Assembly: GCA_031628995.1 (NCBI GenBank)
Contig: JAVLUO010000002.1
Coordinates: forward strand, 62,001 to 126,000
DNA: 64,000 bases
Direction of reading: 5' to 3'
Source: Bacillota bacterium LX-D
Lineage (GTDB): Bacteria > Bacillota > DUOV01 > Zhaonellaceae
Shown: positions 36,523 through 44,838 of the stretch, piece after piece
Layout of the letters: the number at the start of each line of letters is the position of its first letter
How positions within the stretch are numbered: the first letter of the stretch is position 1
Notes under the pieces: generated by a model
What the model saw: the letters and a program-made list of their open reading frames with translations, nothing else
Told to the model about the DNA's origin: nothing
The model's database searches: none
Program-made: the position numbers and the translations under genes

Positions 36523-38394
36523 TTAAATATTTAATCCGGCACGTTTGGCCATAATGATCGCTTCTAATTCATTAACGGTATCTTCTACGTTGCCATTGAC
36601 AATAACTTTACCGCCAGTTAAACCTTCGATGTCTTTTGTTAAAATATTGGTAACTAATTCACTGCCTGTTATAAAAGGAGGAATGGCTAGATGAAGAGGC
36701 AGCCCTAAAGCTAACCCAAAGGAACCATCGGCCAATGCTTGCTCTTCTAACCATTGGGGCGCTGAAAGAACGAGTGGAAGTTCCGGCAAATCAACACCTA
36801 GCTCTCCGGCAATATCGGCGGCTGTTTCTTCTAAGCGGCCAATAGCAAGACAAGGTCCGAAGTTTAAAACGGGAGGTATTTCTAATTGCCGACAGATAGC
36901 TTTTAGACTTTCTCCGGCCAATTCAGCCGCACTGGGAGACATTAAACCTACATTTTCTAAAGCGCCGCTGGTACAGCCGGCAGATAAGACAATAATATTT
37001 CGCTTAATAAGTTCTTTGGTCATTTCAACTGTAAAAACATCATGGCCTTTGGCGGTCAGATTGGAACAACCGACTACTCCAGCAATTCCTTTAATTTTTC
37101 CAGCAATAATCAGATCAATTAACGGTTTATAAGAACCGCCTAAAAATTCTTTCAGTGTTTTTTGACTAACACCTGTAACTACATCATCATAGCCATGTTC
37201 AGGAATATCTACCTTAACTGAAGGACGTTGCTTTTTGTAACGTTCAACAGCAGTTTCGATAACTTTCTGAATAATGGTATCTTTTTCAGCCAGTGAAAAA
37301 GCAATATATTCTGCATTTTGTTTTTTAGCCACATCATCCAGACAAATTTGAGGAACCCCATAAGCATCGCAGACCGGCTCAATTCCTGGAAGCGTGCAGT
37401 TAAATTCAGAAACAACTAAATCAACCGCACCCGTTGCGATTAAAATTTCAGATGTAAAGTTATTGCCTGTCTGACCAGCAAATATTTGTTGGCAGTGAGC
37501 ACCTCTAAGCTGCATGTCCTGACCCACGCAGGTCGAACCAACTAGTTTAAAGCCCTTAGCCCCAGCTTTTTCAGCAATATTGATTGCTTCAGAAGTTGAT
37601 AGTCCATCCTGCAAAATGCCCACGAGAGCTTGTTGATGCCCGGTCACCATTACATTAATATATTCAGGGTCCAATACCCCAAAACCGACTTTAGCCAAAC
37701 GAATTCTAGGTTCGCCCCAAATGATGTCATTTAGATGGTTAGTTAAACCTAAGCCGTAAATACCAGTTGTAATCCCTAGTCGCAAAGCATGTAAAAGCAT
37801 ATCCATGGGATCACTGTTTAAATTGGTGCTGGTTTTGACGAGAGCGTCGAAAACTTCTGCTTTTGCGCCGCCTGGCAGGATGTTTAATTCTGTCCATTTC
37901 TTATAACGTGGTGTGTAAGCAAGCTTTTCTACCAGTTCCATCTTTTCGTGACGGGGACGGTAAAGATCTTGTATAACTTGATTTGCTAAAGCAACAGCTT
38001 TTTCTCCCACATTATTTCCTGGAAGATCTAATTTGCTGCTTAGCTCTTCCAATAATCTAGTTCCTTTTAAGGATATATCTGATTGACCTAATCCAATTGC
38101 TTTTAAATTAGCAGCAGTGTTCTCAACAACATGGAGATAGCAAGCCGCACCAGCTGCAACTGCGCGGAGAAAATTACGAGCTACAATGGTATCGGCAGTG
38201 GCACCGCAAACGCCTTTTGGTGTTGTCGGAGTGATTCGACATGGACCATTGGCACACAAACGACAACAAATCCCTTGCATGCCAAAAGCACACTTCACTT
38301 CTTGATCAGGAACGCGATTAAATGAAGATTCTAAATCTTTTTTACTTAATATAAATTTCTCCAGCACTTTATCAGCAGAAACACAAATTGACAT
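36523..38394 (-). CDS. cooS: Anaerobic Ni-Fe carbon monoxide dehydrogenase, catalytic subunit
   Basis: 623 residues. Oxidises CO with water to CO2, two protons and two electrons. N-terminal cysteines for clusters D and B are in CAFGMQGICCRLCANGPC and KGVCGATAD. Cluster C ligands seem all present: His in VMVTGHQQA, then Cys in GSTCVGQ, SEFNCTLPG, VVGCSNLT, LSAGCTSGA and FGPCLAIGR. The His motif GHQQA differs from the GHNP/GHEP of well-studied enzymes, so this is a divergent clade. ATG 38394 with SD GGGGAGGA. No nickel-insertion gene cooC and no acetyl-CoA synthase is in the window, so an energy, redox or detoxifying role is as likely as carbon fixation. Confidence 0.93.
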   Translation of the reverse strand: MSICVSADKVLEKFILSKKDLESSFNRVPDQEVKCAFGMQGICCRLCANGPCRITPTTPKGVCGATADTIVARNFLRAVAAGAACYLHVVENTAANLKAIGLGQSDISLKGTRLLEELSSKLDLPGNNVGEKAVALANQVIQDLYRPRHEKMELVEKLAYTPRYKKWTELNILPGGAKAEVFDALVKTSTNLNSDPMDMLLHALRLGITTGIYGLGLTNHLNDIIWGEPRIRLAKVGFGVLDPEYINVMVTGHQQALVGILQDGLSTSEAINIAEKAGAKGFKLVGSTCVGQDMQLRGAHCQQIFAGQTGNNFTSEILIATGAVDLVVSEFNCTLPGIEPVCDAYGVPQICLDDVAKKQNAEYIAFSLAEKDTIIQKVIETAVERYKKQRPSVKVDIPEHGYDDVVTGVSQKTLKEFLGGSYKPLIDLIIAGKIKGIAGVVGCSNLTAKGHDVFTVEMTKELIKRNIIVLSAGCTSGALENVGLMSPSAAELAGESLKAICRQLEIPPVLNFGPCLAIGRLEETAADIAGELGVDLPELPLVLSAPQWLEEQALADGSFGLALGLPLHLAIPPFITGSELVTNILTKDIEGLTGGKVIVNGNVEDTVNELEAIIMAKRAGLNI

Positions 38395-38424
38395 TAAAAT
38401 TCCTCCCCAACCATTTTTAATTTA

Positions 38425-38494
38425 AATGTATACTCCAAAGGTATACATTAACTCTAAAAAAATCAGTTTAATGTTTACCCGTTAGGTATACTTA
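38425..38494 (-). promoter_or_regulatory. Two tandem inverted-repeat operators upstream of cooS
   Basis: Box 1 is a perfect AATGTATAC-7-GTATACATT (38425-38449). Box 2 is AATGTTTAC-7-GTATACTTA (38470-38494), sharing the 7-base spacer and most arm positions. The centres are 45 bases apart. They lie 31-100 bases upstream of the cooS start with an AT-rich segment around them. They differ from the CooA/CRP pattern TGTCR-6-YGACA. I infer a dimeric regulator binding both. Confidence 0.6.
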
Positions 38495-38552
38495 CAATTT
38501 TATATTATTCTTCCTTTTAACTTTTTGTCAAGGGAAAATTCTATTTTTTTAA

Positions 38553-38699
38553 AGATTTGCGGCAATTTCTTCAAAGCTAGCTGCTGCTGGGGTAGAAGCG
38601 GCACTGCTTCTGCAGCAGGCTGTTGTGATTTGTGAGCGCTATATAGTGCGGGAGAAAGAAGTACTGCTACAGGATCTGCAGATATTTATCTTTATTTAG
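38553..38699 (+). other. Gap between cooS and yqfC with coding-like, perhaps decayed sequence
   Basis: From 38395 to 38769 no intact gene is seen. Besides the operators, 38553-38699 is open without a start codon and translates to a helix-like stretch (ISSKLAAAGVEAALLLQQ, then VVICERYIVREKEVLLQ). A second frame (38666-38713) continues with ATGSADIYLYLAKVF. The composition is coding-like but I cannot name a family. A GC-rich inverted repeat (AGAAGC...GCTTCT, 38594-38611) is embedded. Confidence 0.2.
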
Positions 38700-38720
38700 C
38701 TAAAGTTTTTTGAGGCTGGT

Positions 38721-38748
38721 CTAAATTCTTAACTCCTAGGCATAAATT
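38721..38748 (+). promoter_or_regulatory. Candidate SigE promoter before yqfC
   Basis: CTAAATT (38721-38727), 13 bases, CATAAATT (38741-38748). The -10 matches SigE CATACAnT at all but one fixed position; the -35 is a looser match to GnATATT. yqfC and yqfD are SigE genes in B. subtilis, which supports it. The leader would be very short. Confidence 0.35.
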
Positions 38749-38769
38749 AGTTTAAAGGGGTGAGAGTTA

Positions 38770-39069
38770 ATGCAGTGGTCTAAAAATTTTTTAGCATCCA
38801 AAAGGAAAAAAATTCAGAATCAATTTGTAGACTTTTTAGAATTACCGCAAGATGCTTTACTTGATTTACCTAAAATTACTATAACCGGGGACAAATATCT
38901 TTGCCTAGAAAACCATCGGGGTATTATTGAATATAATTCAGAAAAAATTAGGGTAAGTGTTTTAGGAAGTCAGTTGGAGATTAGTGGTAAAGAACTAATT
39001 TTAAAAAATATAAAGACAGATGAGATAGCTGTGGAAGGGCAAATTGAAGGGCTTCTTTTTTTGAGGTAG
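38770..39069 (+). CDS. yqfC: Sporulation protein YqfC
   Basis: 99 residues, family length. A small beta-rich protein: LELPQDALLDLPKITITGDKYLCLENHRGIIEY is the family core, followed by RVSVLGSQLEISGKELILKNI. It has no membrane segment. Made in the mother cell under SigE in B. subtilis; its exact role is unknown. SD GGGGTGAGAG before ATG 38770. yqfD follows 12 bases later. Confidence 0.92.
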   Translation: MQWSKNFLASKRKKIQNQFVDFLELPQDALLDLPKITITGDKYLCLENHRGIIEYNSEKIRVSVLGSQLEISGKELILKNIKTDEIAVEGQIEGLLFLR

Positions 39070-39081
39070 GGGGACAAATAA

Positions 39082-40311
39082 ATGAATTTAAAAAGCGTTT
39101 GGTCCTTTTTTTTAGGGTATTGTCAAATACGGGTTCAAGGTGTGCAAAAAGAAAAATTAATCAATTTAGCCATAACAAATGGAATTATGCTATGGGACAT
39201 TGTGGAGGAAAGCAAAACAAAATTCAGATGCAAGGTTTTCATAGACCATATTAAACCTTTAAGACACATTGCCCGCAGTGCAAAATGCCGTTTTAGAATA
39301 ATCCAACGCAGAGGATTTCCCTTTCTTTTGCGCCGAATAGAGCAGCGTAAAGGAATGGTAGTTGGGGCAATTACTTTTGCTATAATATTATATTGGCTGT
39401 CATCTTATGTATGGTTTTTAGAAGTGGATTCGGCAAAACCGTTAAAACATTTAACACGAGAAAAAGTTATCTCACAAGCTGCTAAAGTGGGCCTCAAAAT
39501 AGGTTCCGCAAAAGGAGACCTTAACTTAAATAAGCTGGAAAAAGAATTAGTTGGTTTGTTGCCGGAAGCATCTTTTATCAGTATTAATTTACATGGAACC
39601 TTAGCAAAAATTCAAGTTGTGGAAAAACAAGTAGTAGAAAAAACAGATAATGAGCCGGCCAATATTATTGCTAACAAAGATGGAATCATTGAAGAGATTT
39701 TAGTACTGCAAGGTGATCCCCAAGTGAAAGAGGGAGATACAGTCCAAAAAGGGCAAATCCTGATTTCCAGCCTTGTACCGGGTATGATGCTGGATCCGGA
39801 AACTGGAGAAATTAAACCAGATTATGAAAATTGCACATATGTCCAGGCAAAGGGTATTGTCCGAGCCAGAGTCTGGTACGAAGATGCAGTAGAAATACCT
39901 TTAATTCAGTTTGTTAAAACAGAGACAGGACACAAATCTACTCAAATCTTGCTGAGAATAAATGATCGTGTAATTAAGTTAAAAGGGCCTCAACAAAGCC
40001 CTTATAAAGTGTATAAATTGCAAACAAAAACTAAAAATTTATCCTTCTGGAGGGATTCCTCCAAACCTATAGAATTAATTTACAATACTTATCTAGAGCT
40101 TTCCAGTTCTCGGAAAGTACTAAGTAAAGATAGGGCTGTGAAAATAGCCGAAAAAAAAGCCTTTAATATCCTTAGTGCAAAGATACCGCAACAAGCAAAA
40201 ATCCTGGATAGGAAAAATATTGTTGAGGAGGTCCAGCAGCAGAAAATTAAGGTTAGAGTAAATATAGAAACATTAGAAGATATAGGTATGGCACAAATTT
40301 TACAGCAATAG
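39082..40311 (+). CDS. yqfD: Sporulation protein YqfD
   Basis: 409 residues. Stage IV sporulation-associated membrane protein of unknown activity. One membrane helix (about 93-112, GMVVGAITFAIILYWLSSYVWF) separates an N-terminal cytoplasmic part from a long extracytoplasmic part with beta-strand character; PANIIANKDGIIEEILVLQGDPQVKEGDTVQKGQ-type segment looks like a barrel-sandwich hybrid fold. SD-like AGGGGGACA before ATG 39082. Partner of yqfC. Confidence 0.92.
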   Translation: MNLKSVWSFFLGYCQIRVQGVQKEKLINLAITNGIMLWDIVEESKTKFRCKVFIDHIKPLRHIARSAKCRFRIIQRRGFPFLLRRIEQRKGMVVGAITFAIILYWLSSYVWFLEVDSAKPLKHLTREKVISQAAKVGLKIGSAKGDLNLNKLEKELVGLLPEASFISINLHGTLAKIQVVEKQVVEKTDNEPANIIANKDGIIEEILVLQGDPQVKEGDTVQKGQILISSLVPGMMLDPETGEIKPDYENCTYVQAKGIVRARVWYEDAVEIPLIQFVKTETGHKSTQILLRINDRVIKLKGPQQSPYKVYKLQTKTKNLSFWRDSSKPIELIYNTYLELSSSRKVLSKDRAVKIAEKKAFNILSAKIPQQAKILDRKNIVEEVQQQKIKVRVNIETLEDIGMAQILQQ

Positions 40312-40379
40312 TATACTTGGTTTGTAAGAGTTAATTATGGTTAAAATAATTATATTTAATTCAGGAGGTTAGCAAAAGT

Positions 40380-41345
40380 TTGTCCGAATATATAGAAAAG
40401 AAAGTAGTAATCGATAATAATGGCGATGCCGTAACTCTATTCGGTAAGCAGGATGAGCATCTTCGTTTAATAGAACAGAATTTTCATACAAAAGTTATAG
40501 CTCGGGGAAACGAGATCATGATTGCAGGAACGAAGGAAGAAGTTATTAAGACGGAAAAAGTTTTTACGGAATTAGCCAATTTAATTAAATCAGGAGTAAG
40601 CATTGACCAAATGACCGTTAATTATACCCTTAACCAAGTAAAAAAGGATAGTCAGGATATTGATTTAGCACATGAGTTATCAGAAGTTATCTATGTTACA
40701 CCTAAAGGGAGACAAATAAAGCCAAAGACTATTGGACAGAAAAAATATGTTCAAGCTATGCGCCACAATGACATTGTTTTTGGTATTGGCCCTGCTGGGA
40801 CGGGTAAAACTTATTTGGCAGTATTAATGGCTGTTTTAGCTCTAAAAAATAAAGATGTCAATAGAATTATCTTAGCCCGTCCGGCTGTGGAGGCAGGGGA
40901 AAAACTAGGTTTTTTGCCTGGCGATTTACAGGACAAAGTTAATCCTTATCTTCGTCCTTTGTACGACAGCTTGTATGATCTGCTTGGTTTTGAAACTGCC
41001 CAGAAATACATGGAGCGCACCATCATCGAAGTGGCTCCTTTAGCTTATATGCGGGGACGTACTTTAGATGATTCCTATGTTATTTTAGACGAGGCTCAAA
41101 ATACAACTCCTGAACAGATGAAGATGCTTTTAACTCGCATTGGTTTTGGGTCCAAAGCAGTTATTACAGGGGATATTACCCAGGTGGATTTACCTAACAA
41201 TGTTTCGGGGCTGGTTGAAGCCCGGAAAGTTTTACGCCACATTGACGGAATTTCCTTTCAGTATTTAACCCAAGCTGACGTGGTGCGGCATCCTTTAGTG
41301 CAAAAAATAATTCAAGCTTACGACAGTTACCAGAATCAGGATTAA
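40380..41345 (+). CDS. phoH: PhoH-like ATPase
   Basis: 321 residues. P-loop ATPase of the PhoH family, thought to act in RNA metabolism with the neighbouring YbeY. An N-terminal KH-like region (about 1-90) precedes Walker A GPAGTGKTYLA (about 137-147) and Walker B VILDEAQNTT (about 236-245). The TTG start at 40380 follows SD AGGAGGTT. It heads phoH-pgpH-ybeY-dgkA-cdd-era, an order conserved across Firmicutes. Confidence 0.95.
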   Translation: MSEYIEKKVVIDNNGDAVTLFGKQDEHLRLIEQNFHTKVIARGNEIMIAGTKEEVIKTEKVFTELANLIKSGVSIDQMTVNYTLNQVKKDSQDIDLAHELSEVIYVTPKGRQIKPKTIGQKKYVQAMRHNDIVFGIGPAGTGKTYLAVLMAVLALKNKDVNRIILARPAVEAGEKLGFLPGDLQDKVNPYLRPLYDSLYDLLGFETAQKYMERTIIEVAPLAYMRGRTLDDSYVILDEAQNTTPEQMKMLLTRIGFGSKAVITGDITQVDLPNNVSGLVEARKVLRHIDGISFQYLTQADVVRHPLVQKIIQAYDSYQNQD

Positions 41346-41370
41346 ATTAATCCTGAAAGGAGTTTTTACT

Positions 41371-43533
41371 TTGAAGGAAATTATTTGGAAGAAAAACTTG
41401 GATAAATTATTTTCGGGATTTAAGAATTATAAATTTAGACGGCTTTTATGGCTATTTTTATTCTATTTTGTAGCGACCCTAATCCTAGGGACAAGCCTTT
41501 TGCCCCGCAGTTTGGAAGTGGCTGCCAATCAACCTAGCCCTAGAGCTTTTTTTTCTAGGCAGAGCATAGATTATGAGAGTGAAGTTTTAACTGAACAGGC
41601 TAGGGATAGAGCAGCCAAAGACGTAGCTCCTGTTCTTAAGGTAGATCAAAGTGCCATTGCGGATATGGAGTATGCAATTCACAACAACTTTGCAAAAATT
41701 AGGGAAATAAGATTACTTCAAGGGGTAAATGAAGACCAAAAAGTAATCAAAGTAAAAAATAGTTTGGGTTTTGCCATGACTGATTCCGCTGCCCGCACCC
41801 TGTTGGAGACGGACAACAATACATTAAATTATTTAGAAAAACAGGCTATTCAAATTCTTGATAAAATTATGGAGTCTGGGGTTCAGCAAGCTGCCTTGCC
41901 CGTAGCTAAGGAAAATATCTCAAAAGAAATTGAACTTTTAGCTATTGATCAGATTTATCAGGATGCCTTAAAAGAAATATATAAGGGTGTTACTTTAAAA
42001 GAAACTTTAATCAATGATCCTGTGAGCACAGCCCAAAAACGTGAGGAAGCAAGAGCTCAAGTGGAACCCGTTAGAGTAACCATTAAACAAGGTGAAAAAA
42101 TTGCAGGCGAAGGTGACATTTTAACACCTGCAAAAATTGAAGCATTGCAACAATTAGGTTTACTCAGAACAAGTACTAGTTTTACCAACTTTTTTGGCGT
42201 AGCATTGTTGGTGCTAGTGACTTGTATCTTGATTGTTGTTTTCTTACGCCAGTATTATAAAGACATTTTGCATAGCGAGTCTCATCAGCTGCTGCTGGCG
42301 CTGCTGCTGGTACTAGGATTAATTATTATAAAAATTTTATCCAGCTTCAGCGGTACATCAGATGCAATGGCTTTGATTGGCTATCTTGTTCCGGCCAGTG
42401 CCATTACAATGTTAATTGCCATCTTACTTGGAACGAAGCTGGCAATTTTTAGTGCATTTATTTTAGGGTTGTACACTGGAGTTTTAAATGGTTACCAATT
42501 TCAATTTGTGGTGGCCGTAATTATTGGTGGTATTACAGGTGTCTTTAGTGTTTCCCGCTTAAGCCAGAGGGGAGATTTAATGAAGGCAGCCCTTTATGTA
42601 ATGCTGGCTAATACCATGACTGCTTTGGCACTGGGAATGATGCTGAATTATAGTTTGTATCGTATGGCTATAGCTATTTCCTTTGCTTTAGCCAATGGCT
42701 TATTATCTTCAGTGGCGGCCATAGGCACTTTGCCTTTTTTGGAAACAGTCTTCGACATTACTACATCTGTTAAGCTGCTGGAACTATCTGATGCTAATCA
42801 GCCTCTTTTACGAAGACTGCTGTTAGAGGCACCGGGTACTTACCATCACTCGGTATTAGTAGGCAATTTAGCTGAAGGTGCTGCCGATGCCGTAGGTGCC
42901 AATTCCATCTTAGCTAGGGTAGGAGCCTATTATCATGATATTGGCAAAATTCGCAGACCTTACTTTTTTATTGAAAATCAAATTAACAGCGAAAATCCCC
43001 ATGATAAATTGACGCCAACTTTAAGTACTTTAATTATTACTTCCCATATTAAAGATGGCCTGGAATTGGCTAAAGAAAGTAAACTGCCTAAGGTTATTGT
43101 TGATATTATTGCCCAGCACCATGGAACTAATTTAATTTCATTTTTCTATAATAAAGCTTTGGAAAACATTGCAGCAGATAATGATAAGTCTGAAACTGTC
43201 AATGAAGAAGACTTTAGGTATGAAGGTCCTAAACCCAAAAGCAAAGAAGCGGCCATTGTAATGCTGGCTGATGCTGTGGAAGCTGGTGTCAGGTCCTTAA
43301 AAAACCCTACTCCTGGTAGAATGGAAGGCTTTATTCGTAAAGTAATTAAAGACAAATTGGACGATGGCCAGTTGGAAGAATGTGAACTGACTTTTAGGGA
43401 GCTAGATACCATTGCTCAATCTTTCCTCTTGGTGCTCAACGGCATCTTCCATTCCAGGATAGAATATCCTGATCAAGTTTTAAAAGAAATGGAAAGAAGG
43501 AAAATAAAAGATGCAACTCCTCGTAAGCAATGA
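41371..43533 (+). CDS. pgpH: 7TM-HD cyclic-di-AMP phosphodiesterase PgpH
   Basis: 720 residues. Hydrolyses c-di-AMP at the membrane. A first helix (about 24-42) is followed by an extracellular 7TMR-HDED domain (to about 270), six to seven helices (about 272-465), then a cytoplasmic HD domain. HHSVLVGNLAEGAA, the HD pair in YYHDIGKIRRPYFF, and AQHHGT are the metal ligands; MLADAVEAGVRSL supplies the last Asp. TTG start at 41371. Its end overlaps ybeY by 23 bases. Confidence 0.94.
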   Translation: MKEIIWKKNLDKLFSGFKNYKFRRLLWLFLFYFVATLILGTSLLPRSLEVAANQPSPRAFFSRQSIDYESEVLTEQARDRAAKDVAPVLKVDQSAIADMEYAIHNNFAKIREIRLLQGVNEDQKVIKVKNSLGFAMTDSAARTLLETDNNTLNYLEKQAIQILDKIMESGVQQAALPVAKENISKEIELLAIDQIYQDALKEIYKGVTLKETLINDPVSTAQKREEARAQVEPVRVTIKQGEKIAGEGDILTPAKIEALQQLGLLRTSTSFTNFFGVALLVLVTCILIVVFLRQYYKDILHSESHQLLLALLLVLGLIIIKILSSFSGTSDAMALIGYLVPASAITMLIAILLGTKLAIFSAFILGLYTGVLNGYQFQFVVAVIIGGITGVFSVSRLSQRGDLMKAALYVMLANTMTALALGMMLNYSLYRMAIAISFALANGLLSSVAAIGTLPFLETVFDITTSVKLLELSDANQPLLRRLLLEAPGTYHHSVLVGNLAEGAADAVGANSILARVGAYYHDIGKIRRPYFFIENQINSENPHDKLTPTLSTLIITSHIKDGLELAKESKLPKVIVDIIAQHHGTNLISFFYNKALENIAADNDKSETVNEEDFRYEGPKPKSKEAAIVMLADAVEAGVRSLKNPTPGRMEGFIRKVIKDKLDDGQLEECELTFRELDTIAQSFLLVLNGIFHSRIEYPDQVLKEMERRKIKDATPRKQ

Positions 43534-43981
43534 ACAAGATAAAATAGAATTTAATACCAGTTTGCAAGAAGTCATTACTAAAGCATTAAAAATAGCACTT
43601 GATTTTGAAAAACCCCAGGAGGAAGTGGAAATTTCACTGCTCATTGTTGATGATTCTTATATCCAAAAACTAAATAGGCAGTATCGCGGAATTGACGCTC
43701 CTACAGATGTACTTTCTTTTGCCTTACAAGAGGAAACGGAAAATGAACCGGATTATGCTGACCCATTCGATGATAATTTGCTGGGTGATATTGTTATCTC
43801 CTTAGAAACTGCCCGGCGGCAGTCTTTGGAATACGGCCATAGTTTAGAAAGAGAGGCAGCCTTTTTAGCAGTCCATGGCTGCCTGCATCTTTTAGGTTAT
43901 GACCATGAGACTGAGGAAGAACGGACAATTATGCGCCAAAAAGAAGAACATATTTTAAATTCGGCTGGTCTTTTTAGGTAA
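43511..43981 (+). CDS. ybeY: Endoribonuclease YbeY
   Basis: 156 residues. Zinc RNase for 16S rRNA 3' maturation and ribosome quality control. The metal motif is HGCLHLLGYDH (HxxxHxxxxxH, about residues 118-128), preceded by NRQYRGIDAPTDVLSFAL and LLGDIVIS. The ATG lies inside pgpH with an AAGAAGG SD, so translation is probably coupled. Confidence 0.96.
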   Translation: MQLLVSNEQDKIEFNTSLQEVITKALKIALDFEKPQEEVEISLLIVDDSYIQKLNRQYRGIDAPTDVLSFALQEETENEPDYADPFDDNLLGDIVISLETARRQSLEYGHSLEREAAFLAVHGCLHLLGYDHETEEERTIMRQKEEHILNSAGLFR

Positions 43982-43982
43982 A

Positions 43983-44360
43983 ATGAAACCTTTATCATTT
44001 AAAGATAGCTTTAAAAATGCTTTACGGGGCGTTATTTGTGCACTTTCTTCGGAACGAAATCTCCGCATTCATTTTATAGCTTTTGGCAGTGTTATGTTTT
44101 TAGGGTGGATTTGTAATCTTAGTGCTTTTGAATTCATTGCCTTAATTATGGCCGGTTCTTTAGTAATCATTACTGAATTAATTAATACAGCTATCGAAAA
44201 AACAGTAGATTTATGCGTCCAAGATTATCACCCTTTGGCTAAGGCTGCTAAGGATATAGCTGCCGGTGCAGTGCTGTTGGCTGCTTTAAATGCAGTGCTT
44301 ATTGGCTGGCTCCTTTTTGCTGGTCATGTGCAGAAAATATTTTTTTGGCTAATTAAATAA
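43983..44360 (+). CDS. dgkA: Diacylglycerol/undecaprenol kinase
   Basis: 125 residues. Small integral-membrane kinase; in Gram-positives the substrate is usually undecaprenol. SFKNALRGVICALSSERNLRIHF at the start, three membrane helices (about 34-52, 56-78, 95-120) and the signature TELINTAIEKTVDLC with the catalytic Glu. It starts one base after the ybeY stop. Confidence 0.95.
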   Translation: MKPLSFKDSFKNALRGVICALSSERNLRIHFIAFGSVMFLGWICNLSAFEFIALIMAGSLVIITELINTAIEKTVDLCVQDYHPLAKAAKDIAAGAVLLAALNAVLIGWLLFAGHVQKIFFWLIK

Positions 44361-44412
44361 TTAATTAATGTTTAAACTATATTTAGAAGAATTGAAAAAA
44401 AGAGGTGGCTAA

Positions 44413-44811
44413 ATGCTAGGAGAAAATGAGAAGAGGCTTCTATTAAGGGCTGCTTCCGATGTTATGCTCAATGCTTATGCCCCTTATTCAGGAATTAAGG
44501 TGGGAGCTGCTTTACTGGCAGAAAACGGCCAAGTTTATACAGGGGTAAACGTGGAAAATTCCAGTTTCGGTTTAACTGTTTGCGCAGAAAGAAATAGTGT
44601 CTTTACTGCTGTAGCTCAGGGAGAAAAAAACTTTGTGGGCTTAGCGATTGTTACTGATTCTGCCAAGGTAACAAGCCCTTGTGGAGCTTGCCGCCAAGTT
44701 TTACATGAATTTGCTCCAAGCTTACCCATTATATTTCAAAACCCTTTGAGGGTTTGTGAATATACTTTGGAACAGCTTTACCCTGCAGCCTTTAGGTTGG
44801 AGAGGGGTTAG
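44413..44811 (+). CDS. cdd: Cytidine deaminase
   Basis: 132 residues. Converts cytidine and deoxycytidine to uridine and deoxyuridine in pyrimidine salvage. The catalytic zinc motif is CAERNSVFTAV (Cys in place of His, as in Gram-positive tetrameric enzymes) plus PCGACRQVLHEF. GVNVENSSFGLTVC is also conserved. SD AGAGGTGG before ATG 44413. Located before era as in B. subtilis. Confidence 0.95.
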   Translation: MLGENEKRLLLRAASDVMLNAYAPYSGIKVGAALLAENGQVYTGVNVENSSFGLTVCAERNSVFTAVAQGEKNFVGLAIVTDSAKVTSPCGACRQVLHEFAPSLPIIFQNPLRVCEYTLEQLYPAAFRLERG

Positions 44812-44838
44812 TATCATAATTAGATAAAGGGGTGCCAA

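Noticed and set aside
36523-38394. CooS as hydroxylamine reductase (hybrid-cluster protein)
   Set aside because: The N-terminal cluster B/D cysteines and the full series of cluster C ligand motifs fit a CO dehydrogenase better.
42285-42315. GCTGCTG trinucleotide run in pgpH
   Set aside because: A short leucine-rich membrane helix coded by CTG/CTGCTG; not an expanding repeat.
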